Below, piece after piece: positions 57,850 to 64,000 of a stretch of DNA of 64,000 nt (position 1 is its first letter; every line of letters begins with the position of its first letter). Source of the stretch: Geosiphon pyriformis (Eukaryota > Glomeromycota > Glomeromycetes > Archaeosporales > Geosiphonaceae); the NCBI GenBank assembly GCA_016748015.1, contig JAAOMT010000227.1, forward strand, positions 245,239 to 309,238. Direction: 5' to 3'. The translations under genes and the position numbers were made by a program. The notes under the pieces are model-generated. The model did no database searches. It saw only the letters and a program-made list of their open reading frames with translations, and was not told where the DNA came from.

Positions 57850-58650
57850 TATCTTCTAATTTTTCTTCTTTAATTAACTCTTAAACTTTTTTTATAAGAA
57901 TTACTTAGGTTATTTTAATCTGTAATTCTTCAAATTAGGCATTGATTATTTTTTTTATTGATTGATTGTAATTGTGTTCATTACTGGATAAAGTAGTATG
58001 GCTGATCAATCTTGAAATTCTGCATATAGCTGATATATGGCTTGTGCTTGTATAGACAGATTGTTCTTTTTTACAAATTGTTTTAGTTATTGTAGTATTA
58101 TTATATTGAATAATTATTTTGTTTTATTAGTATATAAATTCTGAATATTGAGAGTCTGTTTCAAATAGTAATAGCAAAAGTTTTTTGGATATTGTTGTAA
58201 CCATTAATTCCAAGTTTCTTTGATTACTTTTTGGTATAGTACAGTTGTTTTTGATGTTTCTATTAATAACTTTACTTTTGCTATTATTTTGTTTATGATA
58301 TTTTCTAATTTTCTGTGTACTTTGCATTGGATTTTCTTTTGATTATCTTTGTATCAAATAGTTTATTAGTTAATAGTGATTTCCAGACTTGTTTGTTGAA
58401 TCAATTAAAATAGTTGTTGTACAAGTAAATAGATGTCATTGGTAATTTCCATCTTTTATTGTTGCTTTTGGTTATGTCTATCATCTCTTTATATACTATT
58501 CTGTTTAATCAATTTGATATTTTTGTATTAATGACTATGATTGGTTCAAGATCTTATGGAATTTCATCTGGTTGTACTAATATTTGTTGTACTCCTAGTT
58601 GTAGAATACTATTGGTAAATGCTAATGTGTAATAATAAAGTTTTAGTCAA
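57850..58650 (-). pseudogene. Element D conserved C-terminal extension
   Basis: Third copy of the region after integrase: KMEITNDIYLLVQQLF near 58430-58460, VIKETWN, stop, WLQQYPKNFCYYYLKQ and LNIQNLY near 58140-58235. Supports a conserved protein segment, not random tail. Confidence 0.5.
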
Positions 58651-58659
58651 TCATTATGT

Positions 58660-59900
58660 ACTGCTTTGGCTAAGATTTTGTTGTCCCATCTTAGCTTATA
58701 TGTTCCATTTCCCCAAATTTTTTCAATGTAGAATGATCTGTCCCATTTGGGATCAAATCTTCTACTCTATTGTTTTTCTGCTTTAATACAATATAGAAGT
58801 ATTTTGTCTCTAATCCTGAATTCAACTAGTTTATTTGGTAATTAGTTATCATGCCATTTTTTTTGTTTTGTTTGTGACTTTTAAATATTATCAGCTGCTT
58901 TTTGTCATTTGTTTTTTAGAGTTTCTATTAGTTTGTATGTTCTTCTTAGCAATATTTTTTGAAAATTAGCTTCATTTATTGGTTCAGTTAGATATGTTTT
59001 GACTTTTATTTCAACTGGTAATGTTGTTGTTCTATTATAAACAAGTTCAAATGATGTTGCTTGTATAGTATCTTGTTTTATTGTTTGATAAGTGAATAGT
59101 ATTAATGGTATGCAAATCTCATTTATCCTGGTTTTTTTGACTGATTTTGGCTATTATTTCACACAATATTCTGTTGAATTTTTCAACTAAACTATTTGTT
59201 TGTAGATGATATAATAAAGATAATAGTCTTTTGATTCCAAATTTTTGACTTAATTCTGTTAGTGTTCTGTTTACAAAGTGAGTTCCTTGATTAGATAACA
59301 ATTTTTTTGGACATTTATGTCGACAAATTAGATTTTAATGAATAAATTCTGCTATGGATTCTGCATCTGCTCTTTGAATTGCTTTTGCTTCTGGCTATTT
59401 AGTGAGATAATCAATGGCTACTGCAATATATTTATTTCCTCTGCTAGTTATTGTTAATAGTCCAACTAAGTTAATTCTAATTCTATCAAATAGTTGTTCC
59501 ACATTAATTGGTTTTAGTAGTTTACTGGGTCTTGTTTCTCCTCTTCTTTAACAAGCATTACAATTTTGAATATATTGGATGATATCTAAATATATTGATG
59601 GCCAGTAATATTTCTTTTTGGTTCTTTCCATGATTGTTTCTTTATGAAAATGTTCTGTTGTCAGATCTAAGTGCATATTATATAGTATTGTTTCTTTCTC
59701 TGGTTCTGTGATTACTCTGAGTAATTAATCTGGATTTTTTCTGTTTTTTTAATATAATATATTTTGGTGAATGATAAAATATTTTGATTGTTGTTTTATG
59801 TTGTTTTGTTTTTTTTGAGATAATTTTTTTTGAACTGCTGGATATTAATATAATATTAGAGTTGTTAATATTTTTGTGCATCTATCTTTTGTTATATTTT
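58660..59900 (-). pseudogene. Element D integrase
   Basis: GPY/F-side block near 58680-58830, core at 59119-59301 (THFVNRTLTELSQKFGIKRL, QTNSLVEKFN). Catalytic first Asp is Asn (RINLVGLL near 59465), second Asp is Asn (LLSNQGTH near 59295), Glu kept. The N-terminal zinc module near 59550-59650 is degraded. The ATG used by B and C is ATA here. Confidence 0.75.
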
Positions 59901-59929
59901 TGAGTTGAAATGTTCTTAAATTTGTTTTA

Positions 59930-61400
59930 TTTGTGACAAACTGTTAGCATTTTTATTTTCTTTTCTCTTTTTATAATATACAGTATATTTAAATAATAAA
60001 AGTTCTATTTTCTATCTGGCATAATAATTATTTCCAAATTTTTGCTTCTGAATTGATGTCAATTTTTTGTAATCAGTGTATATTTCAAACTTTTGGCTTA
60101 AATACTCTTTCCATTTTATAACTGTCTAATAAATAGCTAAGTGTTTTAATACTAGTGTTTCATAATTTTTTTCTGCTGGACTCAAACTTTGGCTGGCATA
60201 TACTACTAGATGTTCTCATCTATCTGGTTTTTTCTGAAATAGTATGACTTCTAATGTTTAACCAAATATATTGGTAGTAATGCTAAATGGCTTGCTGTAA
60301 TCTAAATAGATCAATACTGGTGCTTGAATAAGTTTTTTTCTTAAAATATTAAAAGCTTTTTGTTGAGCCTCAGTTTATTTATATTTCATATTTTTAGTTT
60401 GGAGTTGGTGAAGTAGTTGAGTCAGTTTAGAAAAGTTTTGGATAAAATAGTAATAATATCCAGCAAATCCTAAGAATGCTTATAGTTCTGTCAAGTTTTT
60501 TGGTACTAGAAAGTTCTTTATTATCTCAATTTTATCTGGATCTGTTTTAATGCTATTTTTGTTTATAATATGTCTCAAGAATTTTAATTCTGTTTTGCCA
60601 AAGAAACACTTGTTTGCATTTAACTTTAATTCAGCTCTCTTTAATCTTTTAAACACTTACTAAAAATGGTGAAGATAGTCATTAAATGTTCTTGAAAATA
60701 TATTTGTATTGTCCAAGTATATGACTACTAATTTTCATAGTAATTTGATGTAAACAATTTCTATGAGTTGTTAAAAAATGGCTGGTATATTGGTTAAGCC
60801 AAATGGCATGATTTTAAACTTAAAATTTCTTTTCTTGATAATAAATGCTGTTTTTTCTTTGTCAGCTAGATTTATGGCTACTTGCCAGTAACCACTATTC
60901 AAATCCAGTGTCAAGAACTATTTTTTTTTTCAAAAGCATCAAATAATTCCTGAATCTGTGGAGTCAGATAACTGTCTCCATAAGTAATATTATTGAGCTT
61001 TCTGTAATCTACACAAAAGCAAATTTTCCCATTTTTTTTATAAACTAGTACTACTAATAATGACCATAGGTTTATTAATGGTTGAATTAACCTATTGTTC
61101 AATATCCAGTTGATTTTCTATTAAATAATTTCATGACTTGCTAATAGTACTCTGTATGTTTTTTGTTTAATTGGCATTGTATTTTTTGTCTTGATCTGGT
61201 GCTAAATGATATTGGTTTTGCCAAATTTATTTTCACTGGCAAAGATATCAGTAAAATTGTTAAGTAACATCTTGAACTGCATTCATTAAAGTGGGTCTAA
61301 GTTTCTCAAGTTTATTTGTTCTAATTGTTTTTGTTAGAGCAAATAGTATTCCTCTTATCTGTATATTGTTTGTGATGTGATATCTACATATCTACACAAT
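59930..61400 (-). pseudogene. Element D RNase H and reverse transcriptase
   Basis: 60911-61102 carries NLWSLLVVLVYKKNGKICFC, VDYRKLNNITYGD, TPQIQELFDAF. Active-site block near 60705-60725 reads YLDNTNIFSRTF. The RNase H frame ends SLSQIKQI, stop (about 59905-59935), the same stop as in B and C; the Gln here shows B's and C's earlier LS-stop was a lost Gln codon or similar. Confidence 0.8.
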
Positions 61401-62170
61401 TGTGCAAAATCTAGAATGGTGCTTGGTGGTTGGTCTTTAACTTTAGTGCTTAAGTATTTAATAGTAGTTTTTTTTTGTATTTCAATAGAGTTTCCAGTTG
61501 TATTGTGAATAGGAATTTTAATGTGTTTATGGTTTTTAGCTGGTATGTAGAAATTGGTAATAACAATCTCTTCTGATTCATAAATAGTAACTTCTGCTTC
61601 AAAAATTTGGGGTTGATCTCTTACTTTTTTTTCTATAACTACTAAATACTAGTTATATGATAGAATAGAAATTGATTGATGAATGGAGATAATTTTTTTT
61701 TGTTAATAACTTTTTCCTCTGTTATGTTAACTGGTATATCTATTCTACTTGTGGATTCGAATCCATTTTTTCTTTTAACTGTAATCTCTAATTTTTTTCT
61801 TGTTCTTATTAATATTAACTGAGCTATTTTTATTAAAAATAAAAATATTGTCTCTGCTATCTTTTCATTTGGTTCAATAATATATGGTTTTTTTAAATTG
61901 TTTTGTAATATTGCAATGATATTTCTTATGTATTCTGCATCAATTATTCCTTCTCTAATGTTAATTTTTCTTTTTGCTAAACTAGATCTAGATGCTAATT
62001 AAACCATAGTTGTTGTTAGAATTTTTAGTACTACTTTTAAATCAATATATATGTGTAAATATGGTTCTAATTTAATAATATCTTTTCTTGGATATCTTAA
62101 ATCAAATCTTGCATCAGTATTATGTATTTATTCTGGCATAATATCTTTGTTGTTATCACTGAACTATTTT
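61400..62170 (-). pseudogene. Element D dUTPase-like domain and pre-RT
   Basis: LASRSSLA (near 61965-61990), GIIDAEYIRNI (catalytic Asp kept, GAT at 61939-61941), EPNEKIAET (motif 4, near 61860-61885), KRKNGFEST (motif 5, near 61760). Motif 1 near 62095-62125 reads ARFDLRYPRKD. Several stops. With G, one of two copies keeping the catalytic Asp. Confidence 0.75.
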
Positions 62171-62379
62171 AGTTTCTGTTCTATTAACAAATCTGGGAAT
62201 GCAATATATTGTTTAGAGTTATAATCAAAGTTTGAATCATTTTTGTCATTGCCATAGTAAATGAAGTTGAAACCAATAATTGTTGTCATTATTGAAGTTT
62301 GAATCAGAGTTGAATTTTGATCCTGATTCTGCTGTACATTTGTTAATTAGTTTGTCTTTTTTGGAAATCAAATAAATCA

Positions 62380-63070
62380 TTTATAATGGTAAATTGTAAA
62401 TGAAGTCACAATCATTACAATACTAAAAGTTACATGGTATTAAACAATAATCACATAATCAGGTGTTTAATTGTTCTAAATGCTGTTTTTGCTCCTTTTT
62501 AGTAGGTGCTAATTCTTAATAATATTTATAGAATTGTTTAGAATTTATTATGTCAAAGATAATATTGGGATTTGGGACCCAAATAATCTTTTTTGGTTCT
62601 GGTGAGTTGCTTTTGATTATTTTGATTTCTTTTTGTGTCACACCTTTGATTTTAGCAATAAACATTCTCCATATTTTGTCATTATTGTATGAACAATCAT
62701 CTAAATGTTTTATAGCTCTTCTTTAAATAATATTTATGGGTGTTTTTTTCCTTACCCAATCACTGATCAAAATTATGTATTGACATAATTTGTCACATGT
62801 TTTTTTATGACCAGAAATGTTGTTTTATATTTCTTTGTCTAGAAAAGTTTCCTTACATATAAGACATAATTTATTGTCTCATTTTTTTTGTCTTTTTGGT
62901 TGTTTAAAGCATTTAAGAATGCATGAGTGGCAGTAATATTTAGTAACTGTTGGTTATTTCTCATTATTATAACAGTATGCACTCATTGATGACAGTTTCT
63001 TGTTACAATTAACACATACTAGGTTTGGTCAACAATAGTTGGAGCAATTAGTGTTATTTGGAGTATAAGT
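62380..63070 (-). pseudogene. Element D Cys-rich module
   Basis: Cys-pair pattern of B and A recurs: CVNCNKKLSSMSAYC (near 62970-63020), KYYCHSCILKCFK (62905-62945), LCLICKETFLDKE (62840-62880), CDKLCQYIILI (62770-62810), then the small cluster YCNDCDFIYN near 62390-62430. Confirms the module is part of the family. Confidence 0.55.
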
Positions 63071-63329
63071 GAAGGTTGTGGCTTGGGATTTGTTTTTTTC
63101 TCTTTTCTTTCTATGTAAATATTAATAGTAGATTGTTGTGATTAGTGTTAGCCCATGAGACTTGATAGGCTTCCTAGGTAGATTTCTTTTCTTTTTCTTC
63201 TAATTCTATTAGTAATGTTAATATGTTGGGTTTGAAATATTCACAGGTTGCCAATACTTATGTATGCTGGCCATTCTAACTAAGCTAGAGTTTTTATATA
63301 GTCCAATTAAGTATTGTATTGGTCTTGGA

Positions 63330-63886
63330 TAGACAGTTGTTACCAACTAGTGCTTAGTATTAGGTGGTATTCATCACAAGAACTTTTATAGATACAATGA
63401 TACTATTGATTTCAAACAGAAAGTTGTCAATCTTACTAATAAAAGTTTTAGTTGCTCCATTAGCTGTAATAATTTTGGTGCTGGCAGTACAATCAATTCA
63501 GCAATTTAATTAGTCTATAAGTTGTCTGTTAACCTACTATTCAGGATTAGTTTAATGAATTGTCTATTGACTTTAGCATCAGTATACATTGCAGTAATAA
63601 GTTTAGTATTAAGAACAGCTTTACTAAATAAAAGTGTTGTTGTTGGCTCCTCAAGTTCAAAAAAAAATATTGCAGCTAGTAATTTGTTATTAGTAATGAT
63701 TGCTGATAGTATGTTGCTAATGAATAAGTTATGGTTGGTTTTCAAGTTTTTGAATGAGGCATTTTCTGAAATAACTAACTTACTTAAATAGTTCTGAGAA
63801 TTTAGGTTTTGGGTGTATTCTGTTTTCAAACTCTGCTGCTGCAATTCTGATAGTTGGCTTGCTAAGCTAAAAATCAGTTGATACAT
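63330..63886 (-). pseudogene. Element D aspartic protease
   Basis: 63515-63886 reads SDNLL-type lead-in, NNKLLAAIFFFELEEPTTTL, AMYTDAKVNRQFIKLILNSR: DSG has become NSR. The ANGATKTFISKIDN-like flap region and a LVGNNCLS block follow to 63330. Beyond 63886 the Gln-rich end of gag begins and leaves the window. Confidence 0.75.
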
Positions 63887-64000
63887 TACTATTGCTGATT
63901 GCTAGTTTTGTTGAATATGTATTATTTTTGGTCTTGAGTTCTTGATTGACACAGTAGTTTGAAGTGGTGTTTAAATTTGTTGAAACTGATAAATTATCTG

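Larger units (their letters stand above)
56913..64000 (-). mobile_element. Element D, dUTPase-bearing Ty3/Gypsy, 3' part
   Basis: Minus-strand relative of B and C from its 3' LTR (56913-57807) to the protease, running off the right edge before gag. Same order as B. More decayed: YLDN in RT, two Asn in the integrase triad, NSR in protease. Confidence 0.88.

Overview
This is 64 kb of nuclear DNA from a eukaryote, most likely an arbuscular mycorrhizal fungus (Glomeromycotina). The inference rests on very AT-rich sequence, dense nested Ty3/Gypsy LTR retrotransposons, one multi-exon gene with short GT-AG introns whose conserved blocks resemble a large family of uncharacterised AMF proteins, and no bacterial-type operons. 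I could not search a database, so the genus is not assigned.

Layout. (1) 1-35762 and 56913-64000 are almost wholly Ty3/Gypsy elements. A minus-strand element A (<1-4813) and a minus-strand element E (5730-35762) flank a plus-strand remnant G (4814-5729). E is split by element C (8496-30015, minus), which is split by element B (12911-24601, plus). E also carries a solo LTR (33129-33998). Boundaries are set by TGTTAC...GTAACA LTR ends and 4-bp target duplications: ATGT/ATGT for the solo LTR, CAAT/CAGT for C in E, CCAC/TCAC for B in C, ATAC/ATAT for E. Element D (56913 to the right edge, minus) is another copy of the B/C family. (2) 35763-40305 is extremely AT-rich and ends in a decayed LTR of the B/C family. 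(3) 40306-47000 is an island of higher GC holding a ten-exon gene (41509-43782, minus), a 3.7-kb palindrome in which its first five exons are repeated head to head, and 131-bp tandem arrays on both sides of the palindrome centre. (4) 47000-56912 is AT-rich, with one LTR relic, a 35-bp tandem repeat and little else.

Retrotransposon biology. The A/B/C/D/G lineage has the order gag-CCHC-protease-Cys-rich module-dUTPase-pre-RT-RT-RNase H, then a separate frame with integrase (HHCC, DDE, GPY/F) and a conserved extra C-terminal region. The trimeric-dUTPase-like domain lies between protease and RT, which is unusual for Ty3/Gypsy. Family E lacks the dUTPase and Cys-rich module and is correspondingly shorter. 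All copies are broken. The lesions I examined are dominated by C-to-T/G-to-A transitions (Trp to stop, Gln to stop, catalytic Asp to Asn), as expected from a RIP-like or deamination process.

Assembly caution. 15722-17365 and 17386-19029 look identical and flank a 20-N gap, so about 1.66 kb of element B is probably a false duplication.
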